40,268 nucleotides of DNA, from contig NZ_LFLT01000040.1 of the NCBI RefSeq assembly GCF_001189955.1, positions 1 through 40,268 of the forward strand. The letters run 5' to 3'. The translations under genes and the position numbers were made by a program. Shown here one piece after another: positions 1-9,257 of the stretch (positions are counted from its first letter, which is position 1; the number at the start of each line of letters is the position of its first letter). The notes under the pieces are model-generated. The model was not told the DNA's origin, made no database searches, and was given only the letters and a program-made list of their open reading frames with translations. Source of the stretch: Herbaspirillum chlorophenolicum (GTDB lineage: Bacteria; Pseudomonadota; Gammaproteobacteria; Burkholderiales; Burkholderiaceae_D).

Positions 1-177
1 CCCAATCCGGGGCGCGCCACATCGCGGGGGACTTATTCAGCGCTGCCTTAGATTTCTTCGATGGCTGGAGCAGCGGAGGCAGTATTTCATCCGCCAAAAC
101 CACCAGCAAGCTAGAATCCCTCAAACCGCTTTGAATTATTTTCATAACAAGACAACAAAGCCGCACAGGGAGACACC

Positions 178-1116
178 ATGCACCTGCCCCCGCTGAAGGC
201 CGTGATCGCCTTCGAAGTCGTGGCCCGGCACGCCAACATCAGCAAGGCCGCCGAAGAATTGAACCTGACGCCGTCGGCGGTCAGCCACCAGATCAGCAAC
301 CTGGAACATTTCGTCGGCCTGAAACTGTTCGAACGCACCTCGCGCGGCGTGGTGCTCACACCCGCCGGCGAGCGCTACCAGCAGACGCTATCGGGTGCGC
401 TGGCGCTGATCGCCAGCGCCGCCCAGAGCGCGCGCGCCGACGACGGCATCGAAGTGTTGCGGGTGCATGCCTCGCCCAGCTTCGCCAGCCTGTGGCTGAT
501 GCCGCGCCTGCCGCAGTTCATGCGCGAGCATCCCGACATCCGCATCCGGCTGTCGGCCTCGCACATGCATTCGGACTTTTCGCGCGGAGAGATCGACCTC
601 GACATCCGCTACGGTGCGGTGCGCTGGGCCGACCTGCATGTGGAAACCATCTTCACCGAGGAAATCATGCCCATGGTCAGCCCGGCCATGGCCGAACGGC
701 TGCAACTGCGCAACCCGCAGCAGCTGCTGCAGGAAAGCCTGATCTTCTCGGAAGTGAACCTGGTGCAATGGCCGCAATGGTTCGCCGCGCACGGGATCGA
801 TGTCAGCCCCAGCCACTACGCGCTGAGCTTCGACCGTGCCTATCTCGCCATCGAAGCCGCGGTGCAAGGGCTGGGGGTCGCGCTGGACAGTGCCTGGCTG
901 GCCAAGGGCTTGCTGGATGAAGGGCGGCTGGTACCGCTGTTCGCCGACCGCAAGAGCATTCGGGTGCATGCCCACCATCTGGTATATCCGGCCACGCATG
1001 GGAAATGGCCGAAGGTGAAGCGGTTTACCGGGTGGATGGGGCAACAGGTCGATGCCGAGCGGCAAGAGCCCGCCGGCCGCGCCAGACCGCCACTGCCGGG
1101 CCCTCCTCCCTTATAA
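178..1116 (+). CDS. LysR-family transcriptional regulator, GcvA-like
   Basis: This is a 312-residue LysR-type DNA-binding regulator. The N-terminal winged helix-turn-helix covers about residues 5-64; the recognition part ([20 protein letters not shown]) lies at 21-40 and is followed by [15 protein letters not shown]. The rest is a periplasmic-binding-protein-like effector domain, and the overall length is normal. The pattern of the effector region ([18 protein letters not shown]) resembles the GcvA subgroup. The ATG at 178 is chosen because a GGGAGA ribosome site precedes it. LysR genes often control a divergent neighbour, which would lie beyond the left edge, so the target cannot be named. 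The last residues are proline-rich, and the stop codon is embedded in the valS promoter. Family assignment is firm; the ligand is unknown. Confidence 0.9.
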   Translation: MHLPPLKAVIAFEVVARHANISKAAEELNLTPSAVSHQISNLEHFVGLKLFERTSRGVVLTPAGERYQQTLSGALALIASAAQSARADDGIEVLRVHASPSFASLWLMPRLPQFMREHPDIRIRLSASHMHSDFSRGEIDLDIRYGAVRWADLHVETIFTEEIMPMVSPAMAERLQLRNPQQLLQESLIFSEVNLVQWPQWFAAHGIDVSPSHYALSFDRAYLAIEAAVQGLGVALDSAWLAKGLLDEGRLVPLFADRKSIRVHAHHLVYPATHGKWPKVKRFTGWMGQQVDAERQEPAGRARPPLPGPPPL

Positions 1117-1117
1117 T
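1112..1117 (+). promoter_or_regulatory. -10 box of the valS promoter
   Basis: A perfect TATAAT lies 30 bases before the valS ATG. It overlaps the TAA stop codon of the LysR gene (1114-1116). No good -35 hexamer is visible 16-18 bases upstream, where the sequence is GC-rich. Confidence 0.55.
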
Positions 1118-1147
1118 GGACGGTTTCGCAAAAACACACGTCAAATC

Positions 1148-3958
1148 ATGGAATTAGCCAAGTCTTTCGAGCCTGCCGAGATTGAAAAATTCTGGCGCGA
1201 GGAGTGGGAAAAGCGCGGTTACTTTGCCGCCACCACCGACGCCGGGAAGCCGTCGTTCTCCATCCAGTTGCCGCCGCCGAACGTCACCGGCACGCTGCAC
1301 ATGGGCCACGCGTTCAACCAGACCATCATGGACGGCCTGACGCGCTACTACCGCATGCGCGGCTACAACACCGCCTGGATTCCCGGTACCGACCACGCCG
1401 GTATCGCGACCCAGATCGTGGTGGAGCGCCAGCTCGATGCGCAAAAGATTTCGCGCCATGACCTCGGCCGCGAGAAGTTCGTCGAGAAGGTGTGGGAGTG
1501 GAAGGAAAAATCCGGCTCCACCATCACCGGCCAGATGCGCCGCATGGGCGCCTCGGCCGACTGGGATCGTGAATACTTCACGATGGACCCGAAGATGTCC
1601 AAGGCCGTGATCGAAGTGTTCGTACGCCTGTATGAGCAGGGCCTGATCTACCGCGGCAAGCGCCTGGTCAACTGGGACCCGGTGCTGGGCACCGCGGTGT
1701 CCGACCTGGAAGTGGTGTCGGAAGAGGAAGACGGCTCGATGTGGCACATCCAGTACCCGCTGGCCGACGGCAGCGGCACCATCACGGTTGCCACTACCCG
1801 CCCGGAAACCATGCTGGGCGACGTCGCCGTGGCGGTTGATCCAACCGACGAGCGCTATGCCGCGCTGGTGGGCAAGATGCTCAAGCTGCCGCTGGTTGGC
1901 CGCGAGATTCCCATCATCAAGGATGAATACGTCGACAAGGAATTCGGCACCGGCTGCGTGAAGATTACCCCGGCGCACGATTTCAACGACTATCAGGTCG
2001 GCACGCGCCACAATCTGGACAAGATCAGCGTGTTCACACTGGACGCCAAGATCAACGAAAATGCGCCAGAAAAGTACCAGGGTCTGGATCGCTTCGAAGC
2101 GCGCAAGCAGATCGTGGCCGACCTCGATGCACTGGGCCTGCTGGAATCGGTCAAGCCGCACAAACTGATGGTGCCGCGCGGCGACCGTACCGGGGTGGTG
2201 ATCGAGCCGATGTTGACCGACCAGTGGTTCGTAGCGATGAGCAAGCCGGCACCGGAAGGTACTTACTTCCCCGGCAAGTCGATCGCCGAGACCGCGCTGG
2301 AGAAGGTTGCCTCCGGCGAAATCAAGTTCGTGCCCGAGAACTGGACCAATACCTACAACCAGTGGTTGAACAACATTCAGGACTGGTGTATCTCCCGCCA
2401 GTTGTGGTGGGGCCACCAGATCCCGGCTTGGTACGACGAGGACGGCGGCATCTATGTCGCCCGCACCGAAGAAGAAGCCAAGGCGCAAGCCGGCGGCCGC
2501 GCCGTCAAGCGCGACGCAGATGTACTGGACACCTGGTTCTCCGCCGCGCTGGTTCCGTTTTCCTCGCTGGGCTGGCCGGAAGAAACGCCGGACTACAAGC
2601 GCTTCCTGCCGTCGTCGGTGCTGGTGACCGGCTTCGACATCATTTTCTTCTGGGTCGCGCGCATGGTGATGATGACCACGCACTTCACCGGGAAAGTACC
2701 GTTTGATACCGTCTACATGCACGGCCTGGTGCGCGACGGCAGCGGCCAGAAGATGTCCAAGTCCAAGGGCAATACGCTGGACCCGATCGACCTGATCGAC
2801 GGCATCGGCGTGGATGACCTGGTGGCCAAGCGCACCACCGGCCTGATGAACCCGAAGCAGGCAGCCAGCATCGAGAAGGCGACCCGCAAGGAATTCGTCG
2901 ACGGCATCCCGGCCTTCGGCACCGATGCGCTGCGCTTCACCTTCGCCTCGCTGGCGACCCTGGGCCGCAACATCAACTTCGACCTGAACCGCTGCGAAGG
3001 CTACCGCAACTTCTGCAACAAGCTGTGGAACGCCACCCGCTTCGTGCTGATGAACACTGAAGGCCAGGACTGCGGTTTCGACGGCCATGAAAAGGGCGTG
3101 TGCGACAAGACCTACCTGCAGTTCTCGCAGGCCGACCGCTGGATCGTGTCGCTCTTGCAGCGTACCGAGGCCGAAGTCGAGAAGGGTTTCGCCGACTACC
3201 GCTTCGACAACATCGCTTCCGCAATCTACAAGTTCGTGTGGGACGAGTACTGCGACTGGTACCTGGAAATGGCCAAGGCGCAGATCCAGACTGGCAACGA
3301 GGCGCAGCAGCGCGCCACCCGCCGCACCCTGCTGCGCGTGCTGGAAGTGATCCTGCGACTGGCGCATCCGGTGCTGCCTTTCATCACCGAGCAGTTGTGG
3401 CAGACCGTAGCGCCGATGACGGACCGCAAGCCCGATCCGGCCGGCGACTCCATCATGCGCCAGAAGTATCCGCAGCCCGACCTGGAGAAGATCGATGCGG
3501 AAGCGGAAGCCTGGATGGCGCAGTTCCGCGCGCTGACCGACGCCTGCCGCAATCTGCGCGGCGAGATGCAACTGGCGCCGTCGCTGCGCGTGCCGCTGAT
3601 CGTGGAAGCCGCCGACGCCTCGTCGGTGCAGTCCTTCCTGCCTTACCTGCAGGGCCTGGTGCGCCTGTCGGAAACGCAGGTGGTCGCGCAACTGCCGGAA
3701 TCCCCGGCGCCGGTGGCCATCGTCGGCAGCATCAAGCTGATGCTGAAGGTGGAAATCGACGTGGCGGCCGAGCGCGAGCGCCTGGGCAAGGAAATCGCCC
3801 GCCTGAGCGGCGAGATCGCCAAGGCCAACGGCAAGCTGTCCAACGAAAGCTTCGTGGCGCGTGCGCCGGAAGCCGTGGTGGCACAGGAGAAGGAACGCCT
3901 GGCAACCTTCACTGCCACGGTGGAGAAGCTGCAGGAACAGTTGGCGAAGCTGAAGTAA
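1148..3958 (+). CDS. valS: Valine--tRNA ligase
   Basis: ValRS charges tRNA-Val with valine in the cytoplasm. The protein is 936 residues, close to the usual bacterial length. The class I signatures are both present: HMGH at residues 51-54 and KMSKS at 535-539. Between them lies the large editing domain ([25 protein letters not shown]). After the catalytic core come the anticodon-binding helical bundle and a C-terminal coiled coil ([20 protein letters not shown] and onward), which is typical of ValRS. The open frame extends 32 codons upstream, but the ATG at 1148 matches the usual ValRS N-terminus ([16 protein letters not shown]) and sits 30 bases after a TATAAT box. A terminator follows, so the gene is probably monocistronic. 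Confidence 0.98.
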   Translation: MELAKSFEPAEIEKFWREEWEKRGYFAATTDAGKPSFSIQLPPPNVTGTLHMGHAFNQTIMDGLTRYYRMRGYNTAWIPGTDHAGIATQIVVERQLDAQKISRHDLGREKFVEKVWEWKEKSGSTITGQMRRMGASADWDREYFTMDPKMSKAVIEVFVRLYEQGLIYRGKRLVNWDPVLGTAVSDLEVVSEEEDGSMWHIQYPLADGSGTITVATTRPETMLGDVAVAVDPTDERYAALVGKMLKLPLVGREIPIIKDEYVDKEFGTGCVKITPAHDFNDYQVGTRHNLDKISVFTLDAKINENAPEKYQGLDRFEARKQIVADLDALGLLESVKPHKLMVPRGDRTGVVIEPMLTDQWFVAMSKPAPEGTYFPGKSIAETALEKVASGEIKFVPENWTNTYNQWLNNIQDWCISRQLWWGHQIPAWYDEDGGIYVARTEEEAKAQAGGRAVKRDADVLDTWFSAALVPFSSLGWPEETPDYKRFLPSSVLVTGFDIIFFWVARMVMMTTHFTGKVPFDTVYMHGLVRDGSGQKMSKSKGNTLDPIDLIDGIGVDDLVAKRTTGLMNPKQAASIEKATRKEFVDGIPAFGTDALRFTFASLATLGRNINFDLNRCEGYRNFCNKLWNATRFVLMNTEGQDCGFDGHEKGVCDKTYLQFSQADRWIVSLLQRTEAEVEKGFADYRFDNIASAIYKFVWDEYCDWYLEMAKAQIQTGNEAQQRATRRTLLRVLEVILRLAHPVLPFITEQLWQTVAPMTDRKPDPAGDSIMRQKYPQPDLEKIDAEAEAWMAQFRALTDACRNLRGEMQLAPSLRVPLIVEAADASSVQSFLPYLQGLVRLSETQVVAQLPESPAPVAIVGSIKLMLKVEIDVAAERERLGKEIARLSGEIAKANGKLSNESFVARAPEAVVAQEKERLATFTATVEKLQEQLAKLK

Positions 3959-3980
3959 GTTTCGACCTGCCCAGCAGAGA

Positions 3981-4020
3981 AAAAGCCGTCGTCCTTTACT
4001 GGACGGCGGCTTTTATTTTT
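3981..4020 (+). terminator. Rho-independent terminator after valS
   Basis: The sequence forms a ten-pair stem (GCCGTCGTCC with GGACGGCGGC, one G-U pair) with a TTTACT loop. It is flanked by AAAA on the left and TTTTATTTTT on the right. It begins 22 bases after the valS stop. Confidence 0.9.
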
Positions 4021-4181
4021 GCCTTTCCCGATCATTGCATCGCCGTGCCTGGTTTATCCGGAGCAACAAGCTTGCCGTGCTATTTTTATTGCTTGCCCTG
4101 CGCGTCCTGCTTGACTACACTGAGTCGACAAAAATTAGAACAACCGTGCTTTTTAATTGAAAATATCGACCGGAGACAACC

Positions 4182-4655
4182 ATGAATACCAAGGCTTTCC
4201 CCTCCTCCCTTTCCCGCATCGCCGCTGCCGGCATGCTGATGGCCGGCTTGCTGGCATCCGCTTGCGCGTGGGCCGACGGCTCCCCTGTCGGCCTGTGGAA
4301 AAACATCGACGACGCCACCGGCAAACCCAAGGCGCTGATCCGCATCACTGAAAACAATGGAGAACTGTCGGGCAAGATCGAGAAACTGTTCCGCGCGCCG
4401 GAAGAAGACCAGAACCCGGTCTGCGCAAAGTGCGAAGGCGACCTGAAGGACCAGCCCGTCATCGGCATGACCATCCTCTCCGGGCTGAAGAAGGACGGCA
4501 ACGAATACAGCGGCGGCCAGATCCTCGACCCGGCCAACGGCAAGATCTACAAGAGCAAGCTGACGGTGGTCGAAGACGGCAAGAAGCTCAACGTACGCGG
4601 CTACATTGGTTTGCCGATGCTGGGGCGCACGCAAACCTGGGTGCGCGAGGAGTAA
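4182..4655 (+). CDS. Secreted DUF2147 family protein
   Basis: This is a 157-residue protein with a clear signal peptide: a basic start, a hydrophobic core at about residues 12-28, and predicted cleavage after ACAWA near residue 31. The mature part begins SPVGLWKNIDDATGKPKALIRI and contains paired cysteines C81 and C84 (NPVCAKCEGDLKDQPVIGM) and a YSGGQILDPANGKIY segment. These are hallmarks of the DUF2147 family, small periplasmic beta-rich proteins of unknown function. The start is supported by CGGAGA seven bases upstream. Terminators on both sides (3981-4020 and 4690-4722) mark it as a single-gene unit. No role should be assumed beyond periplasmic location. Confidence 0.85.
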   Translation: MNTKAFPSSLSRIAAAGMLMAGLLASACAWADGSPVGLWKNIDDATGKPKALIRITENNGELSGKIEKLFRAPEEDQNPVCAKCEGDLKDQPVIGMTILSGLKKDGNEYSGGQILDPANGKIYKSKLTVVEDGKKLNVRGYIGLPMLGRTQTWVREE

Positions 4656-4689
4656 GCACGGCGGCATCTTGGATGGCGCCGCAAACGCA

Positions 4690-4722
4690 AACGGCAACGA
4701 AAAATTCGTTGCCGTTTTTTTT
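4690..4722 (+). terminator. Rho-independent terminator after the DUF2147 gene
   Basis: A perfect 12-pair stem (AACGGCAACGAA with TTCGTTGCCGTT, AAA loop) runs into a T-rich tract of eight bases. It lies 35 bases after the stop. It acts on the plus strand and keeps transcription from entering the convergent yaiI gene. Confidence 0.92.
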
Positions 4723-4737
4723 GAGGATGCGGTCTCT

Positions 4738-5193
4738 TCAGCGTCCGGCCTGGGATTTCTGCACGTACCGGTCAAGCTCACGCGCGAATGCGCGGCTGTC
4801 GCCCTGGCTGAAGGCGGCCGGGCCGCCGGTTTCCATGCCGCTGCTGCGCAATTCTTCCATGAAATTGCGCATGCTCAGGTGGTGGCGGATGTTGTCGGCG
4901 GTATAAAGCTCGCCACGCGGATTGAGCGCCACGCCGCCTTTGGCGACGACATCGGCCGCCAGCGGGATGTCGGCGGTGATGACCAGGTCGCCGGCCTGCA
5001 CCAGCTTGACGATCTCGCGGTCGGCCACATCGAAACCGGCCGGCACTACGATGGATTTGATGAAGCGCGAGGGTGGCGTACGCAGCCCGCGGTTGGCCAC
5101 CAGGGTCACGACGATGCCGGTGCGGTCCGCTACGCGGAACAGCATGTCCTTGATGACGCCCGGACAGGCGTCGGCATCAACCCAGATCTGCAT
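4738..5193 (-). CDS. yaiI: YaiI/UPF0178 family protein (DUF188)
   Basis: This 151-residue protein belongs to the widespread UPF0178/YaiI family. It starts with the family's [15 protein letters not shown] block, followed by VTLVANRGL, an invariant-looking [13 protein letters not shown] segment, and the [12 protein letters not shown] and LNPRGELYT motifs. The acidic N-terminal VDAD motif suggests a PIN-like nuclease fold, but no activity is established that I know of. It lies 48 bases downstream of the hydratase-like gene on the same strand and may be co-transcribed with it. The ribosome site is weak (CAGG). Confidence 0.88.
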   Translation of the reverse strand: MQIWVDADACPGVIKDMLFRVADRTGIVVTLVANRGLRTPPSRFIKSIVVPAGFDVADREIVKLVQAGDLVITADIPLAADVVAKGGVALNPRGELYTADNIRHHLSMRNFMEELRSSGMETGGPAAFSQGDSRAFARELDRYVQKSQAGR

Positions 5194-5241
5194 GGAGAAA
5201 ACCTGCCGCGGAAGCAGCGATGTGGAGCCCTGGCGCTATAT

Positions 5242-6084
5242 TCAAACGAAGGAGACGGTCAGCCCTGGCAGGGTAACACCGGAAAACGCCGTGACCCAGG
5301 TCTGCCCCGGCTCGATCGGCAGGGCATCGGTCCAGGTGCCGGTAGTGATGATCTCGCCGGCCTGCAGCTGGCGGAACTGCGACTGCTTCTGCAGCAGCTG
5401 GTGCAGGTGCCACAGGGCGTGCAAGGGGCTGTCCATCTCGTCGTTGCAGAAGCCGGCGGCGCGCAGCACGCTGGACGACTTGGTGTTGCACGACAGCGAG
5501 ACGGTGGCGCCGGCCAAGATCTGCGGCAGATGGTGGCGCGTGCCGAAGGACAGCACATGCGGTTCGCCGATGATCAGCGTGCCGTGCAAGCCAAAGGCGG
5601 CGATCGAATCGGCTACCGTGAACTCCCAGTTGGCGAAGGGGCACACCACGATTTCGAAACCGTGCGCCATCCATTCCAGGCAATCGGCCAGCTCGTCCAG
5701 TGTGGCGTTGGGCGCCGGCGTCTTGCCCAGCTTGAAGACGATCTCGGGCTCGATGCGCGGCTGCACTGCGCCGGCCAGCGATTGCGTGCCATGGTTGTCT
5801 TCCGCAAAGCGCACGGTAGTGTCGAACACCGGCGCCCAGATCGGCGTGCGGGTGTCGTCGGTAACGCCGTAGCGCGACCAGGACTTGCGCACCGAAAATC
5901 CGATCTTGCGTCCGACCGGCTGCTCGCCTTGCGCCACGCGGATGTTGCGGATGCGGTAGGCGATGTCGTAGGCATCCTCGAGCGAGAGCGGCTCGTTCTT
6001 GGAGATCAGGGGGATTTGCTTCGAGTTGGCCCGCGCATCGAGCAGTTGATGCGCATAGCGGCTAGCTTGACTCGACATTAGCAT
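5242..6084 (-). CDS. 2-keto-4-pentenoate hydratase-like protein (FAH superfamily)
   Basis: This 280-residue protein resembles the MhpD/HpcG/DmpE/DmpH branch of the fumarylacetoacetate hydrolase superfamily. Enzymes of this branch add water to 2-hydroxypenta-2,4-dienoates or decarboxylate 4-oxalocrotonate in the meta-cleavage of aromatic compounds, using a divalent metal. Seen here are GRKIGFS near residue 58, the metal-binding IEPEIVF block (acidic residues E112 and E114), and a C-terminal ITTGTWTDALPIEPGQ segment typical of the family. None of the usual pathway neighbours (dioxygenase, aldolase, acetaldehyde dehydrogenase) is nearby, so the substrate is uncertain. An ATG at 6084 and another at 6078 are both possible starts, with a weak ribosome site. 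Confidence 0.75.
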   Translation of the reverse strand: MLMSSQASRYAHQLLDARANSKQIPLISKNEPLSLEDAYDIAYRIRNIRVAQGEQPVGRKIGFSVRKSWSRYGVTDDTRTPIWAPVFDTTVRFAEDNHGTQSLAGAVQPRIEPEIVFKLGKTPAPNATLDELADCLEWMAHGFEIVVCPFANWEFTVADSIAAFGLHGTLIIGEPHVLSFGTRHHLPQILAGATVSLSCNTKSSSVLRAAGFCNDEMDSPLHALWHLHQLLQKQSQFRQLQAGEIITTGTWTDALPIEPGQTWVTAFSGVTLPGLTVSFV

Positions 6085-6329
6085 GACAGGCTCACATCGA
6101 AAGATAGTGAATAGCTATCCATTGTCAATGACGATTAATATTTGCACAAGTGAAATTAAAGTGCGCGTAAAAGTATTTCACGGCTCCGCTGAGGTTTTGC
6201 TTGCATAAAAATTAAAGAAATTAGCAAAATGGAAGCCTTCCTTCGCTGGGAAAATTGGGGGCCCAGCCAGTTGGCGCTCTGCCAACATTAAAGCGCCGAC
6301 GCTCCTTGCCGTGTAGAAAGGGGACGACC
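6085..6329. promoter_or_regulatory. AT-rich divergent control region
   Basis: This 245-base gap separates the hydratase-like gene from the divergent binding-protein gene. It is clearly more AT-rich than its surroundings, especially 6100-6230. It holds a short inverted repeat (GATAG-N7-CTATC, 6103-6119) and a weak six-pair hairpin just before the binding-protein ribosome site (GGCGCT 6273-6278 with AGCGCC 6292-6297). I cannot place a convincing pair of promoter hexamers. That it controls both genes is inferred from position. Confidence 0.35.
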
Positions 6330-7469
6330 ATGAAGTCGCTACGCTGCCTGCTTCTCTCTTTTTCCATTCTTGCCGTTTGCATCGGCGCCCCCGGCCACGC
6401 GCAAGAAGGCGTGCATGAAGTGAAAATAGGTTTTGCCGGGCCGCTGTCGGAAGTGCGCGTGCGTGCCGCCCTCGATGCAGCACGCTTGGCGGCGGAACAG
6501 GCCAATACGCACGCGCCTCAGATCGGCGGCCGCAAAGTCAGCTTCCAGATACTGTCCCAGGATGACAAGGGTGACGCCCGCACTGCGCCGCTGGTAGCCC
6601 AATACCTGATCCACAGCGGTGTCGTCGGCGTCATCGGCCATTGGACTTCCACCTGCAGCATTGCCGCCGCTCCGGTCTACCACCAGGCCGGCATGACGCA
6701 CGTGTCGCCGGCCTCGACTTCGCACAAGCTCACCCAACTCGGGTTCCAGACCACGTTTCGCATCATGGGCCATGACGACGCCGGCGGCGCCTTCCTCGGC
6801 GCCTATGTGGTCAACGAACTCAAAGCCAGGCGCATCATGGTGATCGATGACGGCAGCCAGTTCGGCATCGGGCTGGCAGACCAGTTCAGTGCGACGGTGA
6901 CGGCCAACAAGGGCAACATCGTCAACCGCAGCAGCGTGAGCAGCAAGACCTCGGATTTCAATTCGGTGCTGCGCATCGCCAAGGACAGCAACGCCGATCT
7001 CATCTTCCTCAGCGTACGCGTCAATCAAAGCGGAGAATTTGCGCGCAGCATGAAGCGGCTCGGCGTCAGCGCCACCCTGCTGGCTTCGGGTGGAACGGTC
7101 AGTCCGACCTTCCTGGCCATGGCGGGCGACGCCGCCGACGGCACCATGGCGATGGAACCCGGCCCGGCCCTGGAACAACTGCCCGCATGGAAAAAACTGC
7201 AGAAGGAATTTGCCGCTGCCGGCATCACCGAAGACGGTCCGTTCACGGTATTTGCGTATGACGCCACCAGCGCGCTCATTGCCGCCATCCTGCAAGCCAA
7301 CTCGCTGGAGCCTGATGCCATTACCGCTGCCATGCGCAAGCTGCAGTACAAGGGAGTGACCGGCAACATCGCGTTCGACGCGGAAGGCAACTTGCGGCAA
7401 CCGGTCTATACCTTGTACCGCGTACAAAAGGGCGCGTGGGTACCGTTCAAGACCTTTGGCGGCAAATGA
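6330..7469 (+). CDS. Periplasmic substrate-binding protein, LivJ/LivK type
   Basis: This 379-residue protein is of the Peripla_BP_6 type, which serves branched-chain amino acid and aromatic acid ABC importers. A signal peptide occupies residues 1-25 (hydrophobic LLLSFSILAVCIGA, cleavage near GHA-QEG). Then come VKIGFAGPLS, the GVVGVIGHWTSTCSIAAAPVY hinge region, HVSPASTS, and a C-terminal VTGNIAFDAEGNLRQPVYTLYRV, all typical of the family. The ATG at 6330 is chosen over upstream in-frame codons because of the GAAAGGGG ribosome site and the signal peptide. No permease or ATPase gene is adjacent, so it is an orphan. It may work with a distant transporter or as a sensor ligand-binder. Confidence 0.85.
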   Translation: MKSLRCLLLSFSILAVCIGAPGHAQEGVHEVKIGFAGPLSEVRVRAALDAARLAAEQANTHAPQIGGRKVSFQILSQDDKGDARTAPLVAQYLIHSGVVGVIGHWTSTCSIAAAPVYHQAGMTHVSPASTSHKLTQLGFQTTFRIMGHDDAGGAFLGAYVVNELKARRIMVIDDGSQFGIGLADQFSATVTANKGNIVNRSSVSSKTSDFNSVLRIAKDSNADLIFLSVRVNQSGEFARSMKRLGVSATLLASGGTVSPTFLAMAGDAADGTMAMEPGPALEQLPAWKKLQKEFAAAGITEDGPFTVFAYDATSALIAAILQANSLEPDAITAAMRKLQYKGVTGNIAFDAEGNLRQPVYTLYRVQKGAWVPFKTFGGK

Positions 7470-7487
7470 AGAAGGCGGGCCTGCAGT

Positions 7488-8543
7488 TCAACCGCCCCAC
7501 AGGTCGCCGTTGGGGCTGGTACGCGGCGCGGTGACGCCGAAGTGCTGGTAAGCCGCCGGGGTGGCGATGCGCCCGCGCGGGGTGCGCTGCAGGTAGCCTT
7601 GCTGGATCAGGTAGGGTTCCAGCACGTCCTCGATGGTGTCGCGCTCTTCGCCGATGGCGGCCGCCAGGTTGTCCAGCCCGACCGGGCCGCCGCTGAACTT
7701 GAACAGCACGGCTTCGAGCAGCTTGCGGTCCATCAGGTCGAAGCCGACCGGGTCGACATCCAGCATCACCAGCGCCGCATCGGCCATCTCGCGCGTGATC
7801 TCGCCGCGTCCCTTGACCTCGGCGTAGTCGCGCACGCGGCGCAGCAAGCGGTTGGCAATACGCGGGGTGCCGCGGCTGCGCTTGGCGATTTCCAGCGCAC
7901 CGTCCTCGACAATGGGGGCGTTGAGCAGGCCGGCGCTGCGCGTGACGATGCGCGCCAGTTCCGGTGGCGTGTAGAACTCCAGCCGGGCGACGATGCCGAA
8001 GCGGTCGCGCAGCGGATTGGTCAGCATGCCGGCGCGGGTAGTGGCGCCGACCAGCGTGAACGGCTGCAGGTCCAGCCGCACCGAACGCGCCGCCGGACCT
8101 TCGCCAATCATGATGTCGATCTGGTAATCCTCCAGCGCCGGGTAGAGGATTTCCTCCACCACCGGCGACAGGCGGTGGATCTCGTCGATGAACAGGACGT
8201 CGTTGGCTTCGAGGTTGGTCAGGAGCGCCGCCAGGTCGCCGGCGCGTTCCAGCACCGGGCCGGAAGTCTGGCGCAGGTTCACGCCCATCTCGCGCGCGAT
8301 GATGTGCGCCATGGTGGTCTTGCCCAAGCCGGGCGGGCCGAACAGCAAGGTATGGTCGAGCGCCTCGTTGCGGCCGCGCGCGGCGGCGATGAAAATCTCC
8401 AGCTGGCTGCGCACTTTTTCCTGGCCGACGTATTCGTCGAGCTGCTTGGGGCGCAGGGCGCGCTCGATGGCCTCCTCGTTGGCCGAAGCCGGGGTGGCGG
8501 CAATGATGCGCTGTTCGGAAAAGTCGTCGGTCTGGATGCTCAT
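7488..8543 (-). CDS. ruvB: Holliday junction branch-migration ATPase RuvB
   Basis: RuvB is the hexameric AAA+ motor that drives branch migration of Holliday junctions with RuvA. The protein is 351 residues. It has Walker [10 protein letters not shown] at 69-77, Walker B VLFIDEIH at 116-123, a sensor 1 motif (GATTRAG), and the C-terminal winged-helix domain ending in [13 protein letters not shown]. It begins 15 bases after the ruvA stop, so the two form one operon under the SOS box at 9188-9207. Its 3' end converges on the binding-protein gene with only 18 bases between the stops and no visible terminator. Confidence 0.98.
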   Translation of the reverse strand: MSIQTDDFSEQRIIAATPASANEEAIERALRPKQLDEYVGQEKVRSQLEIFIAAARGRNEALDHTLLFGPPGLGKTTMAHIIAREMGVNLRQTSGPVLERAGDLAALLTNLEANDVLFIDEIHRLSPVVEEILYPALEDYQIDIMIGEGPAARSVRLDLQPFTLVGATTRAGMLTNPLRDRFGIVARLEFYTPPELARIVTRSAGLLNAPIVEDGALEIAKRSRGTPRIANRLLRRVRDYAEVKGRGEITREMADAALVMLDVDPVGFDLMDRKLLEAVLFKFSGGPVGLDNLAAAIGEERDTIEDVLEPYLIQQGYLQRTPRGRIATPAAYQHFGVTAPRTSPNGDLWGG

Positions 8544-8558
8544 GCGCCTGCCCTCCCC

Positions 8559-9137
8559 TTATGCCTTGGACAAGGCCTTGAGCGCGTGCTTGATACCGTC
8601 GGACACGCTGGCGTCCTTGGGTACCTGCTTCATCGCCAGCCCTGCTTCCTTGTCGGAATAGCCCAGCGCCAGGAGCGCGTTAAGGATATCGGTCGAGGCA
8701 TCGGAATGCACCACGCCGCCGGCCACGCCGAGGTCGGCGCCGAGCTTGCCCTTCAATTCAAGCAGCAGGCGCTCGGCGGTTTTCTTGCCGATGCCGGGCA
8801 CCCGGGTCAGGCGCCCCGCTTCCTGCAGCGTCACCGCTTGCGCCAGGTCGGCCACCGACATGCCCGACAGGATCGCCAGCGCGGTGCGCGCGCCGACGCC
8901 GGAAATCTTGATCAGCTCCTTGAACGTGTTGCGCTCCTCGGCGGTCCCGAACCCGAACAGGATATGCGCATCCTCGCGGATGGCGAGGTGGGTCAGCAGC
9001 ACCACCTTGTCGCCCAGCGCGGGCAAGTTGTAGAAGGTGCTCATCGGCACCGCAACCTCATAGCCGACGCCATTGCAGTCGACCAGCAGATTCGGGGGAT
9101 TTTTTTCGAACAGGGTTCCGGAGAGGCGACCGATCAT
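8559..9137 (-). CDS. ruvA: Holliday junction DNA-binding protein RuvA
   Basis: RuvA forms the tetramer that holds the four-way junction and loads RuvB. The protein is 192 residues, the normal length. It starts MIGRLSGTL. It has the N-terminal OB fold with the acidic pin (E55, D56) and two helix-hairpin-helix motifs (ISGVGARTA at 78-86 and [12 protein letters not shown] at 113-124). The C-terminal domain III ([16 protein letters not shown]) binds RuvB. The open frame extends far upstream on this strand, but the ATG at 9137 gives the conserved N-terminus. The ruvC partner is not adjacent: it lies 2.2 kb upstream beyond two genes on the opposite strand. Confidence 0.98.
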   Translation of the reverse strand: MIGRLSGTLFEKNPPNLLVDCNGVGYEVAVPMSTFYNLPALGDKVVLLTHLAIREDAHILFGFGTAEERNTFKELIKISGVGARTALAILSGMSVADLAQAVTLQEAGRLTRVPGIGKKTAERLLLELKGKLGADLGVAGGVVHSDASTDILNALLALGYSDKEAGLAMKQVPKDASVSDGIKHALKALSKA

Positions 9138-9178
9138 GGCGTGGATGTGTTGGGCGTTGGTATCAACGATAAGCCCGA

Positions 9179-9207
9179 ATGATACAGTACTGTCTGGATA
9201 AACAGTA
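9179..9207 (-). promoter_or_regulatory. LexA (SOS) box and -10 box of the ruvAB promoter
   Basis: At 9188-9207 the sequence TACTGTCTGGATAAACAGTA matches both half-sites of the Proteobacterial LexA operator (TACTG-N10-CAGTA). It is centred about 60 bases before the ruvA ATG. On the minus strand a TATCAT -10 box (9184-9179) directly follows, so the operator occupies the promoter spacer, a position expected to block RNA polymerase. A second partial half-site (TACAGTAC) overlaps its edge. The divergent DUF808 gene starts 50 bases on the other side and could also be affected. Confidence 0.85.
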
Positions 9208-9257
9208 TCCCGCCTCATCCGGCGACACCCGCCGAACCGCATATAAAAAGGACAAGC

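Noticed and set aside
3..134. Open frame on the plus strand ending in TGA at 132, possible 3' end of a gene entering from the left
   Set aside because: It has only 43 codons, no recognisable motif, and its start is outside the window. It may be chance.
1154..3691. 845-codon open frame on the strand opposite valS
   Set aside because: It is a shadow of high-GC coding sequence. It is rich in His, Arg and Gly, has no domain, and valS is certain.
4606..6081. Long plus-strand open frame over yaiI and the hydratase-like gene
   Set aside because: Both minus-strand genes match known families throughout. The plus-strand translation shows shadow composition.
7542..9182. 546-codon plus-strand frame over ruvB and ruvA
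   Set aside because: It is antisense to two certain genes and has no recognisable domain.
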